Part shown: positions 11,292-23,023 of the stretch, piece by piece
Layout of the letters: each line of letters opens with the position of its first letter
Numbering within the stretch: the stretch's first letter is position 1
Assembly (NCBI GenBank): GCA_033239005.1
Contig: BSQZ01000018.1
Coordinates: 5,811,036 to 5,875,035 of the forward strand
Origin: Lamellibrachia satsuma
Lineage: Eukaryota > Annelida > Polychaeta > Sabellida > Siboglinidae
Length of the DNA stretch: 64,000 nucleotides
Reading direction: 5' to 3'
Made by a program: the position numbers and the translations under genes
The notes under the pieces: model-generated
Database searches by the model: none
What the model was told of the DNA's origin: nothing
Seen by the model: only the letters and a program-made list of their open reading frames with translations

Positions 11292-12236
11292 CTTTACAGG
11301 AATTCAACAGACATGTCCAAATCATGGCTCTTGAGTATATGTTTTATTTGTTTCTTTGGTGCGTTTTCTTTTTCTGTAGTTTGACTGCCAATCTGCTTGA
11401 AATCTCCTCTTTAATCTAAGTACATCTTTTGCGCTTGTTTTGTCGCTGTATGCTCCCCAATGAAATTGCCAATTTGACCAATTTATCTCTTTTTTCTGAT
11501 TGCAGAGGAGATCAGGTGCCTGCGTTCTGTGGACCTGTAACTCATTTGGAATAAAAAAGGAAAAGCAAGGTTAAGTATTCCATCAACTGAATCAAACGTT
11601 AAATTTCCCTTCACACAATTCCTTATATCAGGGTTATTATCATGAATAAGGTAGAACTTTTTTTTAGAAAGTTCAGGTAAATGTATGAGATAAAGATAAA
11701 ATGTGTTGCCAGTCAGCGTCAATCGTGCCTATTGAACATGTTGAATCGCCACGACTGCCGCCGACGCGACGTAGGACTGGGGAATCGTAGTCGTAAGCAC
11801 ACACACGCACACGCAAACTGCCCCGATTACGCCCGATTGTCTACGCCGCGACGGTCGAGATGCGTTGCATCTAAGTCAATCGGGCGGTGTGCGGCGAGCT
11901 TAGTCAGTAAGTTGAACTCGGCCCAAGTCTGCTGCAGAATGACGTCATAACAATGAGCTAACATTGTGACCGCCTGCCCATGGCATGCGAACTTTCTGTC
12001 GGGCCACGCAACTGCCACAAGGCACTGTTCCTGTTGTGGATTGACGATCTACAAACATGTTATTATATCGGGGATAACTATTTGTACAACATGTTTCATG
12101 TTGAATTCTGTTTTAAAATATCGGACGTTTGTTGTTAAAACACATACAACATATGGGTTTGCATGTTTTACATTGTACTAACAATGTATCTACCAAATGA
12201 TTATATTGGGTTCAGTATTCGTTATTTGTGTGTGTG

Positions 12237-12284
<48 letters not shown>

Positions 12285-12787
12285 TGTATAAACTTTAAAA
12301 TACCTGTCAATAGAATAATAACATATAGTTCACATAAAATAATGATGCCAACAAGCATGTTTACTCTGAAAAAGGCTGCGTGAAGCAACTACACTGCTCT
12401 TATTGACATATCCCCCATTTCGCCATTTTAGATCGAAAACGAGGCAAGTTGGAAAACACTTCTATGATCAACTGGGTTTACTGTTGTGTTCCTTTGTTCC
12501 TGACTGTCAAAGCCATAAACACTGGGACAAAGTTAATTTGATGTCTCTGAGTTGTCATCGACTGTCAGGGATAACAGGAGATTCAAGGCTTGACTCACGA
12601 AGTTTAAACGCAATCCTGGATCAGCATTTAATGCAAAACTATAATTCGTAACGGCGTCGATCGCCGGTGGGCGATAAATACAATTATTTCATAGTAAACA
12701 AAAGTAATGCGGCATTGGTTTAATTAACTACGACATATTTGAGCACAGTTAGAATATTCACGAAAGGAAGTATGTGATATCGGCATA

Positions 12788-12790
<3 letters not shown>
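11292..12790. other. no gene seen; GC-rich patch and (TG/TGCG)n
   Basis: A CpG-richer patch around 11740-12040 carries open frames on both strands and nested inverted repeats (GCCCGATTG at 11831-11839 with CAATCGGGC at 11877-11885; AGATGC/GCATCT inside). I could not recognise a protein. A (TG)n(TGCG)n microsatellite runs from about 12230 to 12287. Confidence 0.5.

Positions 12791-12791
<1 letters not shown>

Positions 12792-12873
<82 letters not shown>
12792..12873. repeat. (TA)n microsatellite
   Basis: About 80 bp of pure TA dinucleotides. Confidence 0.98.
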
Positions 12874-12874
<1 letters not shown>

Positions 12875-13339
12875 CTGCTGCTTTTCGCATTAGGCCTACT
12901 ACTAATTCGTTTGGGGCAATATTATAAGAACGAATCAGATTCCAAGCTGTGTGGGACAGGCCACATTGACGTAATCAAAAGAAAAGCAACGAAGCATTCC
13001 GACGAGACTTGTAAATTGCAATACAAGCCACTACACTATCCTTAGAACAATCGTAGTCAAAATAAAGGTTACAGAAAGATTCTGACCTGACTTGTAAATA
13101 CAAATATTGAATCAGAGATCAGACAAACCTTTGACTCGACGCAATGAACTCGCCGAACGTTTGTCATCGCAGAATGACGCAGCTCGATGTGACGTCTCAA
13201 ATAAATCGAAAATCTCGTTCAGGGCGCACGTGCTACACACGCTAGGGGAAAGTAGTGTTAGTTGAGCCATTTTGATTCTTTTTGATGTCTATGGCGCATA
13301 TGGCACATATTCATAAGTCAAAATTCATATTATATCTAG

Positions 13340-13340
<1 letters not shown>

Positions 13341-13402
<62 letters not shown>

Positions 13403-13404
13403 AT
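13341..13404. repeat. (TA)n(TG)n microsatellite
   Basis: TA repeats passing into a short TG run. Confidence 0.97.
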
Positions 13405-15786
13405 ATGATTCAAATAGGGTTGGTATGCTGGCCCAACTAATACTTCGTGTGGGATAAGTTGAGCCACATTGTAGCATAAGTTGTATAAATGCTTTATTTT
13501 TATAAATTACGTAGGACATGTACAAACAAATTCATAGCAACTCAGCCAACAATCGGTACAACACATCTCCGACAAGTACACACGCTTAATTAATAAGTCG
13601 ACACAAGTAATATAAATGTACAGGTCAATCGCCATCAGTGTAATTAACTGCTAATATATTGCCTTGTAGCTATCCTATATCCCAATTTGCCCCGAACAAT
13701 TAGTTCCTTAATGTATTTAAGGGTAAAGACGACACGTCTTCGTTCTTTAACCGCTGCTCAACTAATCATCCCTTGGGTGGCTCAGCTAGCCCCGTTTCGA
13801 CAATTAAACGTATTAAATTAACTTCTTATTAATGCGCGAAGTTATGAAACCTATATCCACGAGATAGAGGCTGCGAGGTCGGCGATGCTGTCTTGCAATA
13901 GACAAAGGTCGTCGAGTTCGTGGCTGGTCGCTCGGTGCAGCTCATCCGCGCGTCAACAATGGTGTATACAGCCGTCAACGTGGATACACGTAACATTTGT
14001 ACTTTAAATCACTGACCAGAGTAATCGAAGCCGCTACACAACCGACAGCTTTTGAGTGCATGCATTTTATTGTTTTTGTCAACTACAATAGTCTTCGTCC
14101 ATGCACGCACGCACGCACGCATGCACACACACACACACACACACTCTCTCTCTCACCCCTCTCTCTAATGCAATGTGTTGATTTAAACTTATCAGTTACA
14201 CGCGGGAAGGTTTTATTTGTTTGTTTGCTTAACTGTGAAAACTTGCAACTGTGATAGTGCCGTTTTTAGGGGTGATACTAAAATCACCATTACAACATGG
14301 GGATGGCGGAGATAGACCAAATGCCATTAAAGTGTAATATTTTTAACAATGCTCGGGTTTCCCAGGATTTAAGCGCGAAAGAAGTTTTTGTATTGTATTG
14401 TATTGTACTTATTGTAATTGAAACAGAACTCGTGAATACAAATGTCGCTTGGTGCACTTTTACCATGTAAACCTTCCCCGGTTATGCTACACACAAGTAT
14501 GCCTTCCATACACATATCACTTGACAGTCTACGTGACACTGCACTTAGTAGGACAATCTATCAGTTTTAATGAACGGATGTCATTACGACTGGAAACAAT
14601 TTGATTAGACTTGCGCGCGAGAGTTTGCTATTTTGCATAAATAACGACGGAACCAAACTTCGCATTGGGCGTGTATTGTAATCGACTGATTGGTGCAGAT
14701 AGTTTGCAACTGCTTGCTGGAAACTGTCAATATACATTGCAGCATTGTGTTTTAACATGCAAATAATCATAGGTAGGGCTGGCCACACGTAGACAACGTT
14801 GTCACATACCCTTATGCCCATGGTTGGTGATTATACCCGCGAATTCGTGTAATTTCAGAAGTAAATATTTAAAGGAATGAATAGCTGCACTAAGAGCACT
14901 TACACAACCAGCGGATAATTTGTTCCAATCATGCCAGATGTCAGCGATATTTTGTCAGTAACAGGCGTTCCTTTGATGGCAATTGACAATGCGTTCAACT
15001 TCAGTCGATCCTCGAAGTTTCCCAGCTTGCTCCACGGCACTGCTCAAGTAGGAGTTGTTATGATGTCTGTCACTCGACGTTGGTTATTGATAGTAGTCGA
15101 TCAATGTCATAAAATATTTATATTTCGCGCAGCAACTTCTGCATGGCCGAATACTTCCAAGAGAAGTCGCGTTGATGTTGGACGGCAGGTACCATATGCA
15201 GGAACGCATCCGTGCGTACGATCTATTGCACGAAGGTTCATAAAACATTATAGACGTGAATCGTTTCACGGGGTGTTCGGACTTCGCAGTTTCGTACAAT
15301 AATTGGTCGCAACGCTATTATGGTTTCTATGATTGTTCCGATCTTCTTATGTTTTGTCAAACGTACGCACGTTCTTCGTATTAGCTTCCTTGCATGGTAT
15401 GGAAGCTACGTGAAACCGGGCCCTGGTTTAATAATAATAATAATAAAATAATGATAATAATAGCAATATACTACAACTAATAATAATATGGCAACATAAA
15501 TTTTTCTGGGCCATAAATATGCAATGGCGGCTGTAGCCATTACGGGTACAGCACAAACAAATTCATGTCAGGGGATTAAGTGAACGTGCTTTCCGCGATC
15601 TATGGATGACAAACCGCGCAACAAGAGAACATGCATTGTTTTTATCAGACGTCTATAGTAGATTAATTTGTTATCGATCGCCTCTCCGTTGCGTGATTTC
15701 CAAATAAATATGGCTCGAGTGGTGCGACCATTTGGACATCGCAATCAAGTATAATCTTTATGTTCTGCTCTGTTGTGTTTACACAG
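13405..15786. other. no gene recognised; microsatellites only
   Basis: I see no recognisable exon. It holds an (ACGC)n(AC)n(TC)n tract at about 14103-14166 and a (TAA)n tract at about 15428-15460. This is the upstream region of the DUF229 gene, and any promoter or untranslated exon would lie here. Confidence 0.5.
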
Positions 15787-15992
15787 GTAAATCTGCAACG
15801 TCGGTTAGACGCAAATTGCGCGATCTCCCGCGAAAAAGGACGAGCAGCTGTGTACCAACAGGCAGAATGGTGCGGTCGTCGACACGACGTGTTCGGAGAC
15901 TATCTCGGATAGTGGCTGCAGCACTGGCTTTTGTGTGCATCTCATATTTATTCATGCCGACTGAAAACGTTTTCGAAGAGAAAAACGAAAAT
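15787..15992 (+). CDS. DUF229 protein, exon 1 (cytoplasmic tail and membrane anchor)
   Basis: This exon lies between an acceptor-like TTTACACAG and a donor AAT|GTGAGA, phase 0. The probable start is the ATG at 15867, which has a good context (A at -3, G at +4) and gives 42 codons. A basic head (MVRSSTRRVRRLSR) is followed by a hydrophobic helix (IVAAALAFVCISYLFM) and a short acidic stem (ENVFEEKNEN), the layout of a type II membrane protein. The next exon at 20684 also begins in phase 0 and starts directly in the DUF229 ectodomain. DUF229 proteins commonly carry such an N-terminal anchor. Joining the two exons is an inference from phase, order and topology. Upstream codons to 15787 may be 5' untranslated. 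Confidence 0.65.
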
Positions 15993-16654
15993 GTGAGAGT
16001 TGGACACAATTTGAAGCAACGGACGCACGCACGCACGCACACAGGCACGCACGCACGCACGTACGCACATACCTATATACACAGGCTGAAATATAATCTT
16101 CATTACTTGCCGAGTTACCCTACGTTGCACGGGAGAAAAGGCATCACGTGCTTAATTATGACTCCTTGCAATACCCTGTCAAGGTTGTGTAGGGCAATGC
16201 CAATGATGGATACAACTTCATGACATTATTATCAGTGTCGGTATCACCCATACCGTATATCCAGCAACTTATGTGGACGTTTGACGTAGATCACTCGAAA
16301 CAGTCGTACAAAAAAGGCGTAGCTTTGCAAACAATTGCACGTACTAATAACTACTATTGTTCCAAGTTACCTAATCATCGTCAAACGTCCACGTAAACCC
16401 GTTCGTAAAACATCCTCTCCGGGGGAAATTAGGATTTTTAGTTGTAGGTCTATGAAACATCCCATGGGTCACCGGGCACGCTTACAAATTGTCATGCAAA
16501 ACTGGAGGAAATATGTGGAAGAGACAGAAAAACACAGGCACAAACTATTTAGTAGTTTAAATACAGACACAAGCACACCCAGACATATGCACGCACGCAA
16601 ACACGAACAGGCATACCGTACATCTAATGAAACTATATTGGAGTTTAACAATAA

Positions 16655-19600
16655 GTTCCAGATGGCAAGTGGACAAGGAAACCATTGGCTTATCGAGAGT
16701 CCAACAATTTTATCATCTATGTGTAGCCCGGCCTTAACAGATATATGTCAATTCTATTTTAAGCATATTCACACTACTAGCATTAACACGATCATCTGGC
16801 AGTTTGTTCCATTCATTTATCACCCTCTGTGAGAAAGAGTACTTTCTCATGTCCAACACTGCTCCTTGATTAATGCTGCTTTGTGTCCTCTGGTTCTACT
16901 GCCTTCTTTAAGTTTGAAGAACATATTCCTGTCAACATCCTCATAATCATTCACTATTTTAAACATTTCTGTTTGGTCTCTTCTTAGTCGCCTGGTCTCT
17001 AGTGTTGTCAAACCGTATTGTAATAAGCGACTTTCGTAGCTAAGGTCTCTCAATTCTGCAATCATTTCAGTTACTCTTCGTTGAATTCTTTCTAGCTTGT
17101 CTAAGCCCTTCTTACGATACGGCCTCCATGCTTGTATACAATATTCCAAATGTGGTCTAACTATTGCTTTGTACAGGGGTACAAGCTATTTCTCCTTATA
17201 CGTGATATTTCTCCTAATTAGCCATATAATTTGTATTTCCTTTCGAAGCAGCAATCCCACATTGCGTTCATGAAACGTTCATGTCAGCACTAAATGTTAC
17301 ATCTAAGTCCTTTTCTTGTGTGGTTCTATGTAGTACAGCATCTCCCATTTTATATTCTTCGTCCATGTTTCCATATAATATATGTATGCATTTACACTTC
17401 CAAAATTTAATAACATTTGCCATTTTTCTGACCATTTAACTAATTTATCTAGATCATCCTGTAAACTTTGTTTATCTGTATCATTAGTAACCATTCTGAA
17501 TACTTCGTGTCATCTACAAATTTCAGTATTTTTCTAGATATGTCATCTTCCAAATCATTTATATATATTAAAAACAGTATAGGGCCTAATACTGATCCCT
17601 GTGATGCCTTTCTGGCTTGTTCTTCGATCCCTTCTTAAATAGCGGCGTACTGTTTGCTTCTTTCAATTCTGAAGGAACTATTCCTTCTTCTTGTGACAAG
17701 TTAAACACTTTTGGAAGTCGTGTACTAATTTGCTCAACAATTTCCTTAAGCAGTTTTCGTGGTATCCCATCAACTCCAGGTGATTTATTATCTTTCATCG
17801 TCTTAATTTTCTTTGCTATCATTTCAGGAGTTACAAATAACTGCCCTAAGCGTTCTGCTTTATTGCCCTCAAATTTGGTAAATGGAACTGAAAGTGAGCT
17901 GATATCTTCTGTGGTAAAAACTGAGCCGAAATACTCATTCAGGACCTCTGCCATTTGAAACCCATCTGAAATCATGTTTCCATTGTTGTTTTCCAGTGGT
18001 CCCACCTTATCTCCAGCTTTCTGTTTACTCCTTACATAAGCATAGAAACTCTTGCTGTCATTTTTTATATTACCTGCCAATTTTTTTCAAAGGTTCTTTT
18101 AGATTTTCTAATTTCAGTTTTAGCTAGGTTAAGTGCCTCTTTGTAGCTTGTGTAGTCTTCTACATTTCCCGTGTGTTTATATACCTTCCACAGCATCTGT
18201 TTGTGAGCAACTTTGACAGGTGTTTCTTCCTGGACCTTTTCCCTTGTTTACTTAATGGAACAAATTTCTCAATAATGCCCTCAATCTCATATTTTAAACA
18301 AGTCCAGCTTTCTGTTGCTGTCTTGTTCTTCAACAAATTTGTTCCAATATATATTTGCTAGATATGTTCTCATCATTTTATATTTGCCTTTGTTGAAGTT
18401 CCTCCTCCATTGTTTTTTATATGTATTCCCTGTTTTACTTTTATATTAAAATTGAATTGGTTTTGGTCATTTGAAACCAAAGGTTCATGTACTTTAACAT
18501 TGTCAACTGAATTATTTTGTGAAGACAACATTAAATCTAACACATTCTCACATCTGGATGTTTCCAAGACATGTTGAGTAAGGAAACAATCCTGTGTTAG
18601 AAGTAGAAACTGATGGTCGTCACCTCATGTACTATCTAATGATTCTCATTGTATATGGCCATGGTTAAAATCACCCATTATACCACATTCACATACTCAC
18701 CTCCATTATCGCCTTTTGTAATTTTACATCTTCCTCTTGCCCTACGATAAACTACTCCTATTGTTAATGCTGAGTTCCTGGTAACCATGTTACATCAAAT
18801 TGCTTCCTCACAACCTGCTTCACGTTTCAGTGTTATTTCATATGCTTAGATAGATTCTTTAATATATAAAATTACTCCACCCCCCCCTTCTTTCTCGTCT
18901 ATCCTTCCTAAACTTTACATAGTCTGTCAGTGCTAACTCAGCATCTACTGTATCTTTATTTGCCCATGATTCTGTGATGCCTATTACATGAGGATCAATA
19001 TCTGCTACCATAATGACTAACTCACTTTTTATTTACTTTGCTCCTGGCCTTTAAGCATACATATTTAAGTTCATTGTCTGAAATTATTGGTGAACATTTC
19101 TTTGGATGTGTATTTGTCGTGGTACTCCTTTGAGTGTAATTTATCGTACCTGTGCCCTCGTCGACAACCCTGACAAACTAACACCAAAGAAGTGCAGCAC
19201 TTTTCCCTGTCAGATGAAGTCCATCTCTCATGAAAAAGTCGTCTCTTCCCACAAAGTTTAACCACATGTCTACGAAGCCTAGTCCCTCCTCCAAAAATAC
19301 CTTCTGTACTTGTGTGTTGATCGCCATCCTCCTACAGTTCCTATATACCTCACCCCTGCCTCCAGTTATTGGTAATATCCCCGACAATACAATCTGTCAA
19401 ATTCGTTCCTCTTTAAGAGTCTTGATCAACATCCTCTACTTGCCAACCATGGCCGACGTTCCCTCCGTCTCGGCATTGTTCGTTCCCACGTGCACGAGAA
19501 CAGCACCTCCCATGCCATCACCTATGACTTGTCCTGCCTTCTCTGCTATTTCCTCTATTTTTGCCCCTGGTAGACTTACTGTTATGTCATCTCCTCTGTT

Positions 19601-20400
19601 TACAATTTTATCCACTTTCCCAATGATGGAATCCCCCATAAATACCCGGACTTTCGTCGCCTTCCTCTGTGATACTACATCAGCAAAGTTCTTTTTCTGT
19701 CGCACATTATGCCCCCTTTCTTTTCTATCGTCAACCTTTACTGTCTTACCACCTGGCAATCCCTCTCCACTCACCCGCCTACCATTATTTTTTTGCATAC
19801 TCTGCCTCCTGTCATCTTTTTTCTTATGATCAACAGCCTTCTCCTTTTTCTATGCTCTTGTAATCCTCGACCATCCTGCCACTTGACAATCTGTCTTCAC
19901 TTACTCGTTTATCTTCCATTTGTTGCATATTCTTCCTATTTCCATCTTTCTTCTTCTTATCAGCTTTCTCCCTCACATTGCCACTGCTCTCCTTGTTCTC
20001 ACCACCTCTGTTCTCCTCGTTTTCACTACCTCTGATTTCCTCGTTCTCACCACCTCTGTTCTCCTCGTTTTCACTACCTCTGATTTCCTCGTTCTCACCA
20101 CCTCTGTTCTCCTCGTTTTCACTACCTCTGATTTCCTCGTTCTCACCACCTCTGTTCTCCTCGTTTTCACTACCTCTGATTTCCTCGTTCTCACCACCTC
20201 TGTTCTCCTCGTTTTCACTACCTCTGATTTCCTCGTTCTCATCACCTCTGCTCTCATCATTTTCACCACCTCTGATCTCTTATTTCTCACTCTGTCCTGG
20301 CATCATCAAAATCATATGTCTTAACTCATTTACCTGCTCCTGAAGACATTTCACTGTCTTACACCCCCTACACACGAGTTGCGTATGTCATCATGAAAAG
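16655..20400 (-). mobile_element. CR1-type LINE, near full length, dead
   Basis: Minus-strand element in the DUF229 intron. 5' part, ORF1: a Cys-bearing coiled-coil start (CRGCKTVKCLQEQVNELR near 20370-20320), an acidic 48-bp repeat block, then an SGNH esterase domain. That domain has the nucleophile block GDSIIG near 19635, the HVGTNNAE block near 19470 and the D-x-x-H block MRDGLHLTG near 19215. Next comes decayed endonuclease (about 19070-18100). ORF2 RT follows: NKSPGVDGIP near 17780, LFKKGSKNK near 17615, FVDDTK-like near 17520, WSEKWQMLL near 17420 and EYCIQAWRPY near 17140. A deletion joins LFKKGSKNK directly to SQGSVLGP near 17600, removing the first half of the RT palm including motif A. 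The 3' end shares sequence with the copy at 44490. Esterase-bearing ORF1 is known in CR1 elements. Confidence 0.9.
19990..20278 (-). repeat. 48-bp (2 x 24) minisatellite inside LINE ORF1
   Basis: About six copies of a 48-bp unit made of two related 24-bp halves. In the minus-strand frame continuous with CRGCKTVKC upstream and RGGENKESSGNVREK downstream it encodes the acidic repeat ENEEIRGSENEENRGG. A neighbouring frame gives a basic repeat (EVVRTRKSEVVKTRRT). A stop separates the zinc/coiled-coil start from the repeat (SEK*EIRGG), and a frameshift follows it near 19840. Confidence 0.9.
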
Positions 20401-20683
20401 ACTAACTACCCCAATATTTCATACCCATTGAAGGAACTAGGACACTTGGTAAGTATAGTTGGCTAATATCTCCAGGAGACGTAGTACTAGTGGTGTCTGT
20501 TGAAGCTGGCGCGAAAGCCCTCTTGTTTCAGTGTTACCTAAGCGTGGGTGGCAAAATCATGATGTTATATTGAGTTTACGCTCACGTGGACGGCAGCTGT
20601 GTACATATCTTGTCGTCAGATACTGATGTTAAACTATGTACACTTCATCGTGGGCCCTTTTATGGACTTGTTTACCTTTGCAG

Positions 20684-22540
20684 GTTGTTCTACCGTGTGT
20701 GCACCCGAAACTGGATCTATGGCATCCGGATCTGAAGGCGCATTTCGAGAAATTGCTGCCACTGAAGTGTGTCGATGGCGAGAACTGGGTGTACGTGCAG
20801 AACGGCACGTTCCGAATTAACCTGTTAGCAGCTAGGTCGCGCAATGTCACATGCGACTACATTCCCATTCTTCGTCCGCACGGGAATGACGCAAAAACAA
20901 AGCGCGGGACAATGATACAAAATATAACGAGTGGACAGCCGATCGACACTGACGTCTTCGAAGCAAAATGCGTCTCGGCGGAAGGTGTGACGTACGAGAA
21001 CCTGCATTCTGGGATAACATACAAAGAAAAGTTGCACAGACGACACACTGAACGTCGCATGCCCGACAATATGGTTGCCCTCAACATCCTAATGTTCGGC
21101 TTCGATTCCGTGTCGCGAATGACGTGGCTGCGGCACCTACCAAAGTCACACGAGTACTTCGTCAAGGAACTCGGCGCCGTGATGCTGGAAAGTTATAACA
21201 TCGTTGGTGACGGAACTCCGCAGGCACTGCTGCCAATACTGACGGGCAAGACGGAAGAGGAGCTGCCAGAGGCACGCAGGGGTCATGCAGGGGCCACCGT
21301 CGTCGACGGATATCCGTGGATCTGGCGAGATCTCTCGAACGCGGGCTACGTGACCCAATGGGGTGAGGACGGCGCTGGTATTGGCACATTTCAGTACCGC
21401 ATGCTGGGATTCCGGGATCCGCCCGTGGACCACTTCATGCGACCATTCTACCTTGCCGTCGAGTCTTCTAACCAGAAGAAGAAGAAGAAGAAGCCGTACT
21501 GTCTGCGTTCGATGCCTCGCCTTGTCAACATGCTCAATTGGGTGAGAGAGTTCTTCGACATGTATCCGGACAAGCCAAAGTTCAGCTTCCTCTTTCACTC
21601 GGAGTACACGCACGGGGACTACAACAAACTGCAGTGGGCAGACGAGGACTTGTTGGCTTTCCTGAAGCACATGAAAAGCAGCGGTCATCTTAACAACACC
21701 TTACTGATTCTTATGGCGGACCACGGAGCCAGGTTCCAGGCCGTGCGCCGGACGGTTCAGGGAAAGTATGAGGAACGACTGCCGTACTTCGGTTTGCGTT
21801 TGCCCGAATGGTTCGATATGAAATACTCGGATGCAATGAGAAATTTAAGAACAAACGCTGAGAGACTCGCGACGCCGTTTGATATCCACGCAACATTCCG
21901 TCACCTCTTCGACTTCACGACAAACGTCGACAACGGCTTTAAAAAAACACGGGGCATCAGTCTATTCCGGGAACATTCCCCGAATCGTACGTGCTCTGAC
22001 GCGGACGTGGCACCTCACTGGTGCGCCTGTGTCAACTGGCAGAAGACAGACACACGCGAAGCCACAGTGAAAGCCGCAGCGCGCGCGCTTGTCGCAGCTA
22101 TCAACTCGTTCACGCAGCCTCAACGTGATCTGTGCGAGAATCTGGCGCTGGCACAAATCTCGGAGGCCGTTATCTATCGACCGCCGACTTCTATGCTGCG
22201 ATTCAAGTCGTCGGCCGATTACGACGGCCGGCGTGCCGACATGTCCGACAACACGAGGAGTACTACCGACTTTTACCAGCTGACGATCGCCACGTCGCCG
22301 GGCTTAGCCAACTATGAGGCGACAATCTCACACGACCGTGGCGCCACCGCCGGGAAGGAGTTCTCGGTGAGCGAGAAGGAGATTAGCCGAATCAATGTTT
22401 ACGGCAACCAACCGCACTGTGTCGCCAGTAGTCTGCCTCGTCTCAGACCGTACTGCTACTGTCGCAAACAATTCGATGACCGAACTCAAACGACTGGGCC
22501 TACGTCTCTCAAACGACGTGTCATCAGAGAGAACGTCTAA
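20684..22540 (+). CDS. DUF229 family protein, exon 2 (sulfatase-fold ectodomain)
   Basis: Terminal exon of 618 codons starting after TTTGCAG (phase 0). It begins with the family's conserved lead (CVHPKLDLWHPDL, then WVYVQNGTFRI and NVTCDYIPILR). The alkaline-phosphatase/sulfatase-like core follows: FGFDSVSRMTWLRHLP (metal-site Asp), SYNIVGDGTPQALLPILTG (candidate nucleophile Thr), FLFHSEYTHGDYNKLQWAD and LILMADHGARF (metal-binding Asp-His). Several N-glycosylation sequons (NGT, NVT, NIT, NNT, NRT) and paired cysteines fit a lumenal or extracellular location. With exon 1 the protein would be about 660 residues, within the family's range. The substrate is not known for this family and cannot be read here. 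An (AAG)n run at 21476-21493 encodes a lysine tract in a surface loop. The C-terminus has YCYCRKQF. Confidence 0.9.
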   Translation, partial: VVLPCVHPKLDLWHPDLKAHFEKLLPLKCVDGENWVYVQNGTFRINLLAARSRNVTCDYIPILRPHGNDAKTKRGTMIQNITSGQPIDTDVFEAKCVSAEGVTYENLHSGITYKEKLHRRHTERRMPDNMVALNILMFGFDSVSRMTWLRHLPKSHEYFVKELGAVMLESYNIVGDGTPQALLPILTGKTEEELPEARRGHAGATVVDGYPWIWRDLSNAGYVTQWGEDGAGIGTFQYRMLGFRDPPVDHFMRPFYLAVESSNQKKKKKKPYCLRSMPRLVNMLNWVREFFDMYPDKPKFSFLFHSEYTHGDYNKLQWADEDLLAFLKHMKSSGHLNNTLLILMADHGARFQAVRRTVQGKYEERLPYFGLRLPEWFDMKYSDAMRNLRTNAERLATPFDIHATFRHLFDFTTNVDNGFKKTRGISLFREHSPNRTCSDADVAPHWCACVNWQKTDTREATVKAAARALVAAINSFTQPQRDLCENLALAQISEAVIYRPPTSMLRFKSSADYDGRRADMSDNTRSTTDFYQLTIATSPGLANYEATISHDRGATAGKEFSVSEKEISRINVYGNQPHCVASSLPRLRPYCYCRKQFDDRTQTTGPTSLKRRVIRENV

Positions 22541-23023
22541 TGGATATCAAGCTGCGTCATACTGACACGAGAGCAAGGTTGGGCTGTCATCCGTAGTCCA
22601 ATGTACAGAGTTCAACCATATTATATCATAAGGCTGCATACATTATGACTTTATATTACACCATTGCACACTGGGCATAACCCGATGTTACCCGAGGCCT
22701 GTGAATTAGTTCTTGTAGAACCTGTTGTTTTCCATTGCTTCTTTTTGGGGTTCCTAACTCTCGGAATCGGCAATAACGCATGGATACGTAATGATGCTCT
22801 TGCTTTACAAGCAATTATGAACAATATACACAGTTATTGTGGCTAAGTTTTATGCCATGTAGACAACACTATGCTTATTACTGTAATACTAAATGGTGAG
22901 TTATTATGTTGATATTGATCAAATCCACATTGTTGGACTCATACTAACTAAATTGTATGTATTGTCTAATTTATTTTGCACACTTTGCATCACAGCAGAA
23001 ATATATGTCTACTCCGATCGACA
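22541..23023. other. 3' flank of DUF229 gene; nothing else seen
   Basis: A/T-rich sequence expected to hold the 3' UTR. I see no perfect AATAAA close to the stop codon and no other gene. Confidence 0.5.

Larger units (their letters stand above)
15993..20683 (+). other. intron of the DUF229 gene
   Basis: About 4.7 kb between the phase-0 donor at 15993 (GTGAGA) and the acceptor TTTGCAG ending at 20683. It holds an (ACGC)n microsatellite near 16022-16068 and an antisense CR1 LINE (16655-20400). No additional DUF229 exon was recognised inside. Confidence 0.55.

Noticed and set aside
11681..12018. Overlapping frames in the CpG-richer patch (89 codons plus, 63 codons minus)
   Set aside because: No recognisable domain and no clear splice sites; the openness on both strands is explained by GC content.
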